In this document: piece after piece, positions 33,521 to 45,444 of the stretch
Layout: each line of letters starts with the position of its first letter
Position numbering within the stretch: the first letter of the stretch is position 1
Source: Pegoplata infirma
Taxonomy: Eukaryota > Arthropoda > Insecta > Diptera > Anthomyiidae
Assembly (NCBI GenBank): GCA_963921195.1
Contig: OY992536.1
Span: forward strand, 240,782,023-240,846,022
Length of the DNA stretch: 64,000 nucleotides
Direction: 5' to 3'
Program-made: the position numbers and the translations under genes
Notes under the pieces: generated by a model
What the model was told of the DNA's origin: nothing
Databases searched by the model: none
What the model saw: the letters and a program-made list of their open reading frames with translations, nothing else

Positions 33521-35286
33521 ATATGGGGCATTCCATGTCAAATCGGACACTTTGAATTTTTTTTTTTTTTGATTTTCCCAATTTGTTTACAGTTCTTAGT
33601 ACCCTTCGAAAACTCTTTCGAAGGGTACTAAATTTTCAGATTTTTTTGATGACCCGTTCAAAAGATATCGGATTTTAAAAAATTGGTAGTTTGATACTTT
33701 ACTTAAACCTCTTTTACTCATAACTTCTTCAATAATGGTCCCAATTTCAATTTTTTTTTTTCAAAATTTTTGTTTTTTTACGTACTTTTTAAAAAAAATC
33801 AAAAAAAAATCTTAAAAGTGCTCTAGTATGAGATTTTTAAGTTTTAAAATTTAAATCTCATTTTTGAAAATGTTTGTACTCTTCAATTTTTTGGAAATTT
33901 TTTTGTGTAAAACTTCTATCGATTCTACAAATTTTTTGCCCAGGAGGATCGTGGGATAACGATTATTACTATTTTTTTTTAATTTTTTTAAAAAATTTTA
34001 TTGTAATTTTCCAATCTTAAAATCATTTCTACTGCTCCAATGGTGCGTCATAGCGGGGTCATTTAAAATACCGACCCCCATTAATTTTTACGTCTTAACA
34101 TTTCTTTGGAACAAACTAATACCCTATCTACAATTTATAAGGGGGCTCCACACAAAACGACATTTTTTAAAATTTGCTCCAACCGCTCTAACTGCCCTAA
34201 TATTGCCCTTAGAGCAACAAAATGTATGACCGACCCACAATATTTTTTTAGTCCAAACATTTTCTTTAAACACACCTACCCTCTATCTCAAATTGTTAAG
34301 GCCGTCCCCATACAATTTTTTTATTTTTTGTAAATTTGTTTTATTTAATCAGCTTCTACCGGTCCAATGGTGCGTCCGAGAGAGGGCATTAGTGAGACCG
34401 ACCCCCTTACAAAAATGTTGTAGAGTAAAAATAAATGGGGGTCGGTCTCACTAATGACCCCTCTCGGACGCACCATTGGACCGGTAGAAGTGATTAAATA
34501 AAACAAATTTACAAAAAATAAAAAATATTGTATGGGGACCACCTTAACAATTAGAGATAGAGGGTAGGTGTGTTCAGAGAAAATGTTTGGAATAAAAAAT
34601 ATTGTGGGTCGGTCATACATTTTGTTGCTCAAAGGGCACTATTAGGGCAGTTAGAGCGCTTGGAGCAAATTATAAAAAATGTTGTTTTGTGGGAGCCCCC
34701 TTAGAAATTGGAGATAGGGTATTAGTTTGTTCCAAAGAAATGTTAAGATGTAAAAATTAATTGGGATCGGTCTTATAAATGAACCCTCTATGACGCACCA
34801 TTGGAGCAGTAGAAATGATTTTAAGATTGGAAAATTACAATAATTTTTTTTCAAAAAATTTTAAAAAATAGTAATAATCGTTATCCCACGATCCTCCTGG
34901 GCAAAAAATTTGTAGAATCGATAGAAGTTTTACACAAAAAAATTTCAAAAAAAATCGAAGAGTACAAACATTTACAAAAATAAGATTTAAATTTTAAAAC
35001 TTAAAAATCGCATACTAGAGCGCTTTTAAGAATTTTTTGGGATTTTTTTTTTTTAAAGTACGTAAAAAAACAAAAATTCTGAAAAAAAAAATTTAAATTT
35101 GGACCATTATTGAAGAAGTTATGAGTAAAAGAAGTTTGAGTAAAGGAACAAACTACCAATTTTTGAAAATTCGATATCTTTTGAACGGGTCATCGAAGGG
35201 TACTAAAAACTGTAAACAAATTGGGAAAATCTAAAAAAAAAAATGTTTCAAAGTGTCCGATTTGACATGGAATGCCCCATATATAA
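33519..35286. mobile_element. Large fold-back element, GGGGCATTCCATGTC termini
   Basis: A 1.77-kb inverted repeat. TATATGGGGCATTCCATGTC pairs with GACATGGAATGCCCCATATA. Inner pairs include ATCGTTATCCCACGATCCTC and CGAAGGGTACTAAA. The arms meet near 34410, where CCGGTCCAATGGTGCGTCC and its complement are almost identical. The core shares the GACCGACCC, CCCTCTATCTC, AAGGGGGCTCC block with the fold-back at 6788-8107, and the termini resemble 24963-25489. Frames at 34106-34333 and 34345-34632 mirror each other. Confidence 0.8.
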
Positions 35287-36990
35287 CCTTAAATTTGACA
35301 ATTTTATCATTATTTGTTATTTTTTATAAATCCACGCCCACATAATGGGGCGGGACAAAAAAACACAAAATTTTTTAATCTACTGGGTCCAAATTAGGGC
35401 TTCCAATCGGGATTGGTTTTTCTGAATCCTGGGATACGGGATTAAAGAAAATTCTTTCGGGATATTTTGAATGAGTTTTCGTAATTTTTTGCATATTTTG
35501 GTTGTGGATCTAAATGAATGCCTGAAGAAATATATACGAATAGTTGTGTAAAGTAGACCAAAACTTAACTTGCAAAATTAACTGCCACCTTAGCACATAA
35601 AATCATATTCAAATTTTAGATCATGATTTTCATCATCATCCATTTATCCATTAGTATTATATGTAGGTATAGGGATATATATGTATATTCATAAATCTGT
35701 GCACTCATATTAGATGTAATGTGTAATTTACAGTTACAAATTGTGCCAACTTTTTTGGAGTGTAAAAGTGGTTTTGGCTCAAACTATTTAACATATTTTT
35801 TGTTGATTATAAATGTATGTTCCTAACTTGGCAGTCCATACGCTACTCATACATATACTTTTTTTTTAATATAAAAACTGTTCTGTAACATTCCCAAAAA
35901 TATTCAACAGAAACAACAAGGACTGTGACATGTTTCTATCTACATGGAAGGGAGGCTGATGTATGTTGTGCCAACAGCTGTTGTTATTGTCGGTTGGTTG
36001 ATGATTTTTCAATTCAAATTTCAAGATGAAATTGAAGGAGTTAATTCTAGTTAAAAATAATTACAGGAAAGGTATTAACTAAATATATTTAAAAAACTTG
36101 GGATAAATACGAGGCATACTAAAGGAAAATTGCAAAAGTTAAATATCGTATAAACAATATCACATTCTGAAGAGATCAAGTATTTTTCGGATGTTTAACT
36201 TCAATATCGTAGGAATTTCATAAGGAGTTCAAATTGGTTTAACGACAGGAACTAGTAGAGGAACCACATTACCGACCCGTCAATCGAAAGGGGAATTTAA
36301 TAAAGAATAAATTCTATTAAAGTTTTGTTGTCTAGCTTACAACTTTTGGTTGAACATAAGTTTTCCTTTTTTTTTTGACAAACCTTTGTTTTATCATTTG
36401 TGCCTATTTATGTTAGATTTAGCATAGTTGTCGTCCAGTTTGTCATCACAGTTCTGTATAAATTTTTTGGGGTATATGTTAATTTGGATATTTACACCAT
36501 GATGCTTGTTTTTCAAAACATATGACAAATGAAAGGTTTGTAGAAACGTTGGGGGAGTCAGTTATGAAATAATAAATAAGCCAGTTTGCGAAGTTTAAAA
36601 AAAATAAAAATTGTTTCTAAATAACTTTAGCGCACGCTAAAAGAATTTTGTTCATTCCATCAATAAAATTCTATATTTATTGCATACAAAATGTAAGTGA
36701 AAATTAGTTAATGAAAAAAAAAATACGAAAACAAATTTTTATTTTTCTCAAGGGGAACTTTTTTCCCCCTTTGAGAGGTATGTATATTCGTGCCAATTTA
36801 AAGGGATCTAATTGAACGCTAAAAATTATGTTCCGAAGTTTAACACAGAATTTTATGGTGATTCTTTTCTTACCCAAATTAATCGCTATCGTTTAAACAT
36901 TTTTTGGTTTCTCAGATTGTGAAATATTTTGCATATTGAAAAAATCTAAGATTCCTAAATATATTTCGTATAAAAAAAAAAATCAGATTC
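35287..36990. other. Mostly repeat-poor DNA; no gene recognised
   Basis: The start (35300-35400) matches mini-me subfamily B interior (AAATCCACGCCCACATAATG). 35400-35500 has GGGATT fragments and one TTTTTTGCATATTTTGGTTG that recalls the TGCATATTTT hAT MITEs. From about 35560 the sequence has ordinary composition and could be unique intergenic or intronic DNA. I see no exon-like frame. Confidence 0.4.
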
Positions 36991-37014
36991 TAGTCAGAGA
37001 ACGAAGCCGACATG

Positions 37015-37085
37015 AAATTGTCGGCGGCGGCGGCGGCTTAGCATAAAATCTATCGGCGGCGGCTCTTAGCCGGCTGTAGCCGAGA
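37015..37085. repeat. CGG-rich island
   Basis: GTCGGCGGCGGCGGCGGCTT and ATCGGCGGCGGCTCTTAGCC with a following GGCTGTAGCCG dyad. A GC-rich trinucleotide tract abrupt in AT-rich DNA, next to a mini-me remnant. Possibly microsatellite growth or a small GC-rich mobile module. Confidence 0.6.
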
Positions 37086-37275
37086 AAAGGTATATGTGAT
37101 GATCCCCCATCGATCTAAAGACGATCTAACGGTGTCTGTTCGTCTGTCTGTTGAAAACATGCTATCTTTCGAGAGACATGATAGATGCTGCTGAACCTTG
37201 TCAAATACTTATATTTGCAACTATTCTTGCCAGCTTGGTATTTAATGCCAGCAAAATCGTTAAGACCAAAAGTTA
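37086..37275 (-). mobile_element. mini-me subfamily A remnant
   Basis: TGATCCCCCATCGATCTAAAG, GACGATCTAACGGTGTCTG, CGTCTGTCTGTTGAAAACA and GCCAGCTTGGTATTTAATG follow the order of the interior of 12596-13790. Both ends are missing. Confidence 0.6.
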
Positions 37276-37280
37276 AGATA

Positions 37281-39304
37281 AACAAGTGAGAGTGTTAAAT
37301 TCGACTGTGCCGAATCTAGTATACCCTCCAACGTTTAAAAAAAAATAAAAAAAATAAAAAATTGCAGGGCCGTTTTTTTTAGGGGGGGGAGTGCTTGTTG
37401 AGGGTTCTTGGGGACACCTTCTCTCTGTTCAAAAATGTTTACAAATTTAATTACTATGCTTGTTGTACAAAGATATACTATTTCATTATTATATAAATCA
37501 TTTGCTAATATCCACGCCCACAAAAGGGGATGGAACATTAAAAAAGTAATTTTCAAATCCCCTGGGTCCAAGCCCAAGAATTTGAACTTTTTCAAGCATA
37601 AAAATGTTTCATTTGTTTAACAAAAATACAAAAAATCCTAAAAAATTTACCTTTTTTCATGGGTTGGTTTACTTCGTCAAAGGGAAACTTTTTCCCCCTT
37701 GGTCCGATTTTGCCCATCTCCGAACTTAACCAGCCTATGAACATAAGACATATATGTGCCAAATTTCAGGAGTCTAGCACTTTTATTTTGGACTGTATCG
37801 TGTCTTCCACAGACGGACGGACGGACGGACAGACGGACAGACGGACATCGCTAGAATGTCTTAGAATCGATAACTGATCAATAATATATATACTTTATGG
37901 GGCCCTAGACCGATATTTCGATGCGTTACACACGGAATGATAAAGTGAGTATTAGAGGTGTCCTTAAAAACGAAAATCACCTTTTTATACCTGGTAGGGT
38001 CCTATATTGTTCTTTAGTATCTAAAAATGAGTGAGCCAAAATTTGGGGACAATCGGCTAAAAATAACTCGTGCCGAAAATGGATTGAAGTTTTGGGACAT
38101 TCTTATAAGAACGAAAAACTCGTTTTTTCTAGTTTTTGGAAAAACATTGGTATTTGATATTTTTTGTTAAACTTTTTTGTGAAATAATATGAAAATGGTA
38201 CTAAATTACCTTTTCAAAACGACTAATAAAATTAAAATCGGATGAAAAATAAGCATTTTACGCATACATGCCCCAGACCATTGTATGGTTTTTAGAGCCA
38301 GAATTTCAAAATTTTCAAAATTTTTAGGCAAAAAAATATTAAAAATTTAATTTTACTTTATGATCAAATTGAAAACATGTTTAAGATTAAAAATAGCAGA
38401 TATGGTAGTCAAGCTTTTTTTTTATTTAACGCGGGTAGTGATAAAATTTCCGCGGATTCCAAATAAAATGCGTTTTTCTACAATAATTAAACAAATTTTT
38501 GAAAATTTGTGCTCTATTGTGCGGATCGAAGTGTAAAACGTAAATTCTGTAACTTTTGAGAAATCGGATATATGCAGATATTTTGTATTATAGAAATGTA
38601 TAACGTCTCAAATTTGTCATTTCACCTCGACGAAAAGGGGTTAAAGATGCCCCAATTCTCAAAAAATTTACAGAATTTATGTATTTCACATCGTATAATA
38701 CAATACAGAAAATTGTTTCCCATATTTGCTAAATTATTTTAGAAAAACTCATTTTCTTTGGAATCCGCGGAAATTATATCACTACCCACGCCAAATGAAA
38801 AAAAAAGTTAGACTACCATATCTGTTAGTTTTTATCTATAACATTTATATAAAGTAAAATTTATTTTTTCTTATTTTTTTGCCTTAAAATTTTGAAAATT
38901 TTCAAATTTTGGCTTTAAAACCCATGTAATGGTCTGGGGCATGTATGCTTAAAATGCTTATTTTTCATCCAATTTGAATTTCTTTAAGCTTTTTGGAAAG
39001 ATAATTTATTACCATTTTCATATTACTTAACAAAAAAATTAACAAAAAATAGAAAATACCAATATTTTTCAAAAAACTAGAAAAAAACGTGTTTTTTCAT
39101 CAGATAAGAGTGTCCCAAAACTTCAATCCATTTTCGGCACGAGTTATTTTTATCCGATTGTCTCCAAATTTTGGCTCACTCATTTTTAGATACAAAACTA
39201 CAATTAAGGACCCTACCACGTATTAAAAAGTGATTTTGAAAAATTGCCTTAGTCGTTAGGACACCTTTAGTGAGTATACCCCCATACTGTAGTTGAAGGG
39301 TATA
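37281..39304 (+). mobile_element. mini-me-like element, subfamily B, split by a hAT element
   Basis: Begins AACAAGTGAGAGTGTTAAAT with CTGTGCCGAATCTAGTATAC. It has ATCCACGCCCACAAAAGGGG, TTCCCCCTTGGTCCG and a (GACG/GACA)n tract (37811-37848). It then has AATATATATACTTTATGGGG and TTTCGATGCGTTACACACGG, and resumes after the hAT insertion with ATACCCCCATACTGTAGTTG and AAGGGTATAA. The hAT occupies 37953-39269. The frame at 37659-37877 is element DNA. Confidence 0.75.
37953..39269. mobile_element. hAT fold-back element, complete, inside a mini-me
   Basis: A 1317-bp element with termini TAGAGGTGTCC and GGACACCTTTA, flanked by a perfect 8-bp duplication GTGAGTAT (37945-37952, 39270-39277) fitting nTnnnnAn. 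The reverse-strand mini-me at 6110-6729 keeps the unoccupied site (TATACTCACTTTGTCATTCC at 6149-6168). The arms contain TGCCCCAGACCATTGTATGG and, inverted, ATGTAATGGTCTGGGGCATG. Oriented opposite to the 20188-21512 copy. No transposase is encoded. Confidence 0.88.
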
Positions 39305-39311
39305 AAAAAAC

Positions 39312-40050
39312 TTAAAGTCTCAGATTAGGAGACATTTTTCGTGCAGAAAAAGTCTTAGATTCTGAAATACACATTATTTGTATAGAAAAAGTCTGAGACA
39401 GTTTTGGTATAGAATAAATCTCATATTCTAAAACATTTTTTGTATAGAAAAATTTCATATTCTGAGATATTTTTTGTACAGAAAAAGTCTCAGATTCTTA
39501 GACATTTTGGTAAAGAAAAAATCTTAGATTCTTATACTTTTTTCGCGCAGAATATGTCTTAAATTCTGAGACATTTATCGTAAAGAAAATGTTATAAAAA
39601 GTCTCACATTCTGAGATATTTTTCACACAGAAAAAGTCTTCGATTCTGATACAGTTTTCGTTAAGAAAATGTATCAGATTCTAAGACATTTTTTGTATAG
39701 AAAAAGTTTCAGGTTCTATGACATTTTTCATATAAAAATTGATTCCGACACTGAACAATTTTTCGTATAAGAAAAATTTCAGATCCTGAGACATTTTTCG
39801 TATTTTTACATACATTTTTCGTAAAAAAAGTTTCAGAAATATTTAGTATAGAAAAAGATTTAGATTCTGAGACATTTTTAATATTAAAAAAGTCTCAAGT
39901 TCTGACACATATTTTGTATAGAAAAAGTATCGGAAGTTGCAGATTCTAAAACATTTTTTTTACAGAAAAAGTCGCAAATTGTGAGACATTTTTTGTATTG
40001 AAAAAAGTAACAGATTCTGATACATTTTGTGTCAAAAAAAATAATAATTT
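39312..40050 (+). repeat. Decayed 35-bp satellite, locus 3
   Basis: About 20 diverged units with AGATTCTGAGACATTTTT, GTATAGAAAAAGTCT and variable spacing. The orientation is the same as array 1. High divergence between units marks an old, no longer homogenised array. Confidence 0.8.
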
Positions 40051-40960
40051 GGAACCAGTGCAGTGATAAAATATTTTATGCATTTTTACCATGATAGTTA
40101 ACTATTAATTTGTGGATAGAGGGTATGAGTAATATAATTTTTTTTGAATCCCTTTAAGGGTTTTCTATCGTTATATTGCTTATTTGGTCAATTCATAAAT
40201 CTTTTTAGCCCACTGTAATGTTTATGAATGCATTTAAAATTTATAAGAATGTGTAAATAAGGCATTTTATTAAAACAGAAATTTTAAATGCATATGCACA
40301 TTTGTTCATGCTGAGTTTGTGTATGTGTGTCTGTGTTGGAGAAAATTGTTAAACATTTTTCTCTTTATATTTTGTGCAACGTTTCGACAATTTAACAACC
40401 CCAACTAACCACCCACCTTTTAAAACTTGCAAATTTACCATATGAAATCCAACAATAAGCAACATTAATACCAAAATCCCGCAGCAACAACAGCAACTTA
40501 GATGCATAAAGAGTGGTAAATATAAATTAAAACAAAAAATAATGAAGATTAAACTTTACCTATCTTGACTAAGAAAACGGGTTTTTTCTATGTTTAAGAA
40601 TAAAAAAACCCTTCATTTGTTCTCTTACCCCTCAGCTACACCTTCTATAATTATGTGGACATAAAGCAACAAGCACACACAAAACAATAACAAATTTTTG
40701 TTTGTTGATATTGTTTTCTGTATGTTTGTTGTTTTATGTTAACATTATTATGGAAGGTAGCTGATGGGTTTGATCTTTTCATAAAGGAAAAAAAAACTCC
40801 AATTTAATTTTTTTTTTTAAATCGGACTACTTTGTAAATAGGATTAGTCTGCGGCGCTCTGAGATCAATGTTTTGCCTTTTGGCAAATTTAAAAAAAATA
40901 TATATATATAGAAGAATTCCAAAATTTTTGACTACAAAAAAAACACTTTTTCGGCCTTAC
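40051..40960. other. Repeat-poor DNA
   Basis: No gene recognised. It contains a CAACAACAGCAAC tract near 40485, a short (TA)n near 40900 and otherwise ordinary AT-rich sequence. Possibly unique intergenic or intronic DNA. Confidence 0.4.
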
Positions 40961-40964
40961 CTAT

Positions 40965-43048
40965 TTCAATTGTCTTAAAAATTGGTAAATATATTCTTCT
41001 GATTTTTGTTGAATTTCGGTTTTTGTTATTTAGTCAAAATTGTTAATGGTTCGCGTTTTATCGCTGTTCAAAGTTGGTATTTTGCAACTTTTGTATGATA
41101 AATACACAATGTTTAAATAATCATATCTTTAGAAATAAAGCGCAAAATATTGGTTATGTCCTGTACTTAAAACAGAATTTTGAAAAAGGATGGGATGCTT
41201 TGCAAAAAGGATATTGAAATTAAAAAAATGTCCTTAATTTGCAAATATCTCAAAATGCGTATCTTTAATTTTCTTGTATTTTTTTGCACATATAGCCCAA
41301 AATGTACCTAACAATATATGCAAATCCCAAATTGGGGTGATAAGCGGTTTAATTGTGAACGCGGTTTCATGAAACGCCTTATTGATTTTTGTTAATAACT
41401 CTCGTTTACAAATGAAAAACAATTTCTGCGCACTAACCGCGAATAATTTTTTTATATGAATTTTTGATCGCTAAACTCAAAAATTTCATTAAAACAACAT
41501 TTCGCAAATACATTTTTGTTTAATGAATTTTTTAGCGTTTTTTGGAGGTATTTTGACTATTTTTCTTATATCTTAAGTTCTGTTTATCTGATCTTCTCGC
41601 AATAAAAAACAAATTAAAGACAAAAAAGTTTCCAACAAATCCTACATTCATCATTTTTCCATCAGTTCATAGCTTTACACGCAAATAATTTTTTTTAACC
41701 GTTATTTGGAGGTATTTTGACTATTTTTCTTATATCTTGAGTTCCGTTCATCTGATCTTTTCGCCATAAGAACCAATTTAAAGAAAATCAAATTTCCAAC
41801 AAATCCTTCATTCATTATTTTTATATCAGTTTTTAACTTTACGCGCAATAGGCAAACAAGGAAAAACTATTTTTTTATTAACAAAGCTCATTTTTAAAAA
41901 ATTTTAAAAAACAGAAATCAAAAAAAATTACAATTTTTTTTTTTATTTTATTATGTATGTTCATATAATTTGTGATAAATTCGGAGTAAACCTTTAGATT
42001 TTCGTCAAATCAACTTTATTATATTTCTAAATGTTCAGGCTTTGCAGATAAATAAAAAAAACGTAATTAATTGCAAAGATTTCTATTTCTTGACCTGTTT
42101 TAAATGATTTGTTAATCAAAAAACTTATTTTAGTCATATGTTTGAATATTGAGCGGAAAGCTTTGAACTGATGGAAAAATTATGAATGTAGGATTTGTTG
42201 GAAATTTGATTGTCTTTAATTTGGTTCTTATTGCGAAAAGATCAGATGAACGGAACTCAAGATATAAGAAAAATAGTCAAAATACCTCCAAATAACGCTA
42301 AAAAATTTATTTGCGTGTAAAGCTATGAACTGATGGGAAAATGGTGAATGTAGGATTTGTTGGAAATTTGATTGTCTTTAATTTGGTTTTTAGTGCGAGA
42401 AGATCAGATAAACAGAACTTAAGATATAAGAACAATAGTCAAAATACCTCCAAAAAACGCTAAAAAATTCATTAAACAAAAACGTATTAGCGGATTGTTC
42501 TTTTAATGAAATTTTTGAGTTTAGCGGTCCAAAATACATATAAAAACATATTCGCGGTTACTGCGCAGAAATTGTTTTTCATTTGTAAACAAAAGTTATT
42601 AACAAAAATCAATAAGTCATTTCAGGAAACCACGTTAATAATAAAACCGCTCATCACCCCAATTTGGAATTTGCATATGTTGTTAAGTATATATTGGGCT
42701 ATATGTGCAAAAAAATATAGGAAAATTAAAGATACGCATTTTGAGATATTTGCAAATTAAGGACATTTTTTTTATTTCAATATCCTTTTTGCAAAGCATC
42801 CTATCCTTTTTTGAAATTCTATTTTAAGAACAGGACATAACCATTATTTTGCTTTTTATTTCGTGACAATCGGATGATGCGTTCCAAAGATACGATCATT
42901 TAAACATTATGTATTTTTCATAAAATTGTTGCAAAATACCAACTTTGAACAGCGATAAAACGCGAACCATTCACAATTTCGACTAAATAGCAAAAACCGA
43001 AATTCAATAAAAATCAGAAGAATGGATATGTTAATTTTTGGATAAATT
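40965..43048. mobile_element. 2.1-kb fold-back element with duplicated inner segment
   Basis: The arms pair from GAATTTCGGTTTTTGTTATT (41012) with AGCAAAAACCGAAATTC (42990), through TCGCGTTTTATCGCTGTTC, TGCAAATATCTCAAAATGCG and GTGCAAAAAAATA, to a centre near 42000. Inside each arm a block of about 165 bp (TTTGGAGGTATTTTGACTAT, TCTGATCTTTTCGC, CCAACAAATCCT) occurs twice in tandem. The frames at 41234-41422 (minus) and 42506-42760 (plus) encode almost the same peptide from opposite arms. That symmetry explains them, so I do not call a gene. Confidence 0.8.
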
Positions 43049-43258
43049 GAACCACCATCGGCTGATTGCCTATGCTATTCTAAATGGAACCAGTCTATAG
43101 AGTAAATACCTCAAGTGAAGATTTTGATACCGATGTTACCTGTTTGACATGCACAAAGATAAGTAATAAAATGTTTTTTTAACAAATTGTAATTTTGCCG
43201 AACATTGGGCAAACTGTTGACGAATATTTATTTAACCAAATATTCCAAAAGCATGCCA

Positions 43259-43655
43259 AAAGCACTCTCAGATTCTGAGGCATTTTTTCCATAGAAAAAG
43301 TCTAAGATTCTGAGACATTTTTTCTATAGAAAAAGTCTCAGATTCTGAGATATTTTTTCTTTAAAAAAAGACTCAAATTCTATATTTTTTCTATAGAAAA
43401 AGCCTGAGATTCTGATACATTTTTTGTTTAGAAAGTCTCAGATTCTGAAAAATTTTTTCTAAAGAAAAAGTCTCAGATTCTGAACCATTTTTTTTTTTTA
43501 AAGAAAAAGTCTCAGATTCTGAAGCATTTTTTTTTTTTCAATAGAAAAAGTCTCAGATTCTGAAACATTTTTTCTATTGAAAAAGTCTCAGATTCTGAGA
43601 CATTTTTTGCTATAGAAAAAGTCTCAGATTCTGAGACATTTTTCCTGTAGAAAAG
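43259..43655 (+). repeat. Decayed 35-bp satellite, locus 4
   Basis: About 11 units, for example CAGATTCTGAGACATTTTTT with CTATAGAAAAAGTCT, with length variation in the T run (up to 10 T). Same orientation as array 1. Confidence 0.85.
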
Positions 43656-44050
43656 TCATGTTTTTATACCAAAATTGACAAAATTTTTCCAAAATAAAAA
43701 TTTCGCTTTATAATAAGAACTTCCAGATAGATTTACATTTTTTCACAAAAAAATTGGAGATTTTGTCACATTTTCCTTTAAACATTTGCAGATTTCCCCT
43801 TTTAAAATTTTCAGATTTTCCCTTTAAAAATGTTTAAATTTTTTTGTAAAATTTTTTCTTTTCAAAATTTTATAGAAAATATTTTTTTTTTATTTTTCTT
43901 TATTTTTTTCTTTTCTAATTCTTTTCTTCCTTTTTTCTTTTTTTTTTCTTTTTTTTTTAATTCGGTCAGAGGGGAAATTTCCCCATTCCCCCACTTGTAC
44001 GCTCGTTTTCGTTTTCTTTTTTGCCGATTTTGCCTACAGCCTAATTTTTT
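43656..44050 (+). repeat. Module flanking decayed satellite: T-rich tract plus GGGGAAATTTCCCC
   Basis: After the satellite come AGATTTTCCCTTTAAAA blocks, a long pyrimidine tract (TTCTTTTCTTCC at about 43917) and CAGAGGGGAAATTTCCCC (43969-43986). The same order is found after locus 5 (54250-54450) and, inverted, beside locus 6 (57835-57960). The opposing frames at 43830-44098 are translations of the tract. Confidence 0.6.
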
Positions 44051-44158
44051 ACTCGGCATATTCGAATTATTTTTGCTTTCAAATGTTGTATGAAACAAAT
44101 CCTATGTAATTTTTGTATCAATACATACTTTTCTCACTGTATAATCATACCTTAACTA

Positions 44159-44652
44159 CACAGAAAGAATTGAAAACGAAAGTCAATCAACAAAAACGCG
44201 GATTCAATTAATTTTTTAATTGAAACTCCTCCGATAAAGAAAATTGTTATATCAATCATCAAATTGTAGGTGATTAATTGATTTTTATTTCAATTAATCA
44301 TTTTTTCGATTTTGATCAAAAATTTGATTGATTTTTTATTTAAAGTCAATTAAAATAATGATTGATTTAACAAATGAATTTCACACTTATGGAAAAATTA
44401 TGAAGAAATTCATATTTTTTGCTTTCCAATATGTTGCCGACAATAAAAAAAAGTAAAACCGTAGTATATAGTATATTTTTGAATTAATGTATTCAAATAA
44501 ATTGAAGCGAAAAAAATCTGGTATGTTGAAAATTTGTAATTTGATAGTTAAAGAAAATAACAAAAATGTTGATCAACACAATAATTGACTTATTTAAATT
44601 TTTTTGATCAATAGATTTAATTGAAATTTTTTAGGCAATTATTTTTTGTGTG
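44159..44652. mobile_element. MITE with CACAGAAA termini and TA duplication
   Basis: The ends CACAGAAAGAATTG and CAATTATTTTTTGTGTG pair as inverted repeats, with TA on both sides (44157-44158, 44653-44654). The interior repeats AATTGATTTTT and TTGATCAA-type motifs. Termini resemble the larger AT-rich element at 24582-30114. Confidence 0.6.
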
Positions 44653-44725
44653 TACTTTTTATTTTTATTATAAACTGTGTTATTGTTTTTTGTGTATGTA
44701 TAATTTTCATATTCTCTAAAAATAT

Positions 44726-45440
44726 GTGATAAGTATGTCATTACGTTTGTGACATATCAAAGAGGAATTAAATTAGTATGGCTTACAATTAGACATCATA
44801 GCAAAAAAGTACCAAAGTGCACTGCTTTTAGCCCCTTAATATATATCAATGTCCAAAATTTAGTTGTATATGCCTTAATATTTTTCTTACAAAGTTTCTT
44901 AGTTCAATAGATATAAAATGTACCAAAGTACTATTTTTATTCTTTTAAATGTGAATTTCCATAAGTGTGTCTTTACGTAAAAAATTTTCTTGCTGAATGA
45001 TCGTGTCAATTTTTAAGTATCTAGGGTAGGGTGGTTCTTAAAAACCAAAAGTTGGATTTCTGCACGGGACACCCCATCAGTTTATTAAGATTCATGAAAA
45101 AGTTATATTAAAATTTTTTCAAAATTTTCGAAAAGGTTCTTAAGGTCATACCGGGCTCTTAAAGTTCGGGCACTGGAGCAAAATAGACTTTAAAAAATGT
45201 CTGCGAAGTTTGTACTCTTGCCCAAACCATTGAATCATGATAATGTTTTGCTGTATAAATAGGTGATCTTTTTAAAGCAAAATTTTTCTAGAAAAAATAA
45301 CGCGGTATTAATTTGTCATTCCATGCAAAACACATCAAAATATCGTTCGAGGATCCCATTATTTTATATATTATTGATCCGTAAAGGTTTCTTAGACATT
45401 TTAGTGATATCCTGTTTGTCTGTGTTTGTCGATAAAAAAA
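44726..45440 (-). mobile_element. Fragments of mini-me-like elements
   Basis: 44726-44765 keeps AAGTATGTCATTACGTTTGT. 45310-45440 keeps TTGTCATTCCATGCAAAACA, ATCAAAATATCGTTCGAGGA and TATTATTGATCCG. Between them lies unclassified DNA with GGGACACCCCATCAG and AAGGTCATACCGGGCTC. The second fragment runs straight into the GATGAAAA array, as the subfamily B fragments do elsewhere. Confidence 0.5.
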
Positions 45441-45444
45441 CTAT

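Noticed and set aside
33519..35286. Fold-back as an assembly palindrome artefact
   Set aside because: The two arms differ at many positions, and the element shares modules with other loci, so it is a genuine aged repeat.
41234..42760. Two matching frames of 62 and 84 codons, possible conserved protein
   Set aside because: They are mirror translations of the two arms of one fold-back element.
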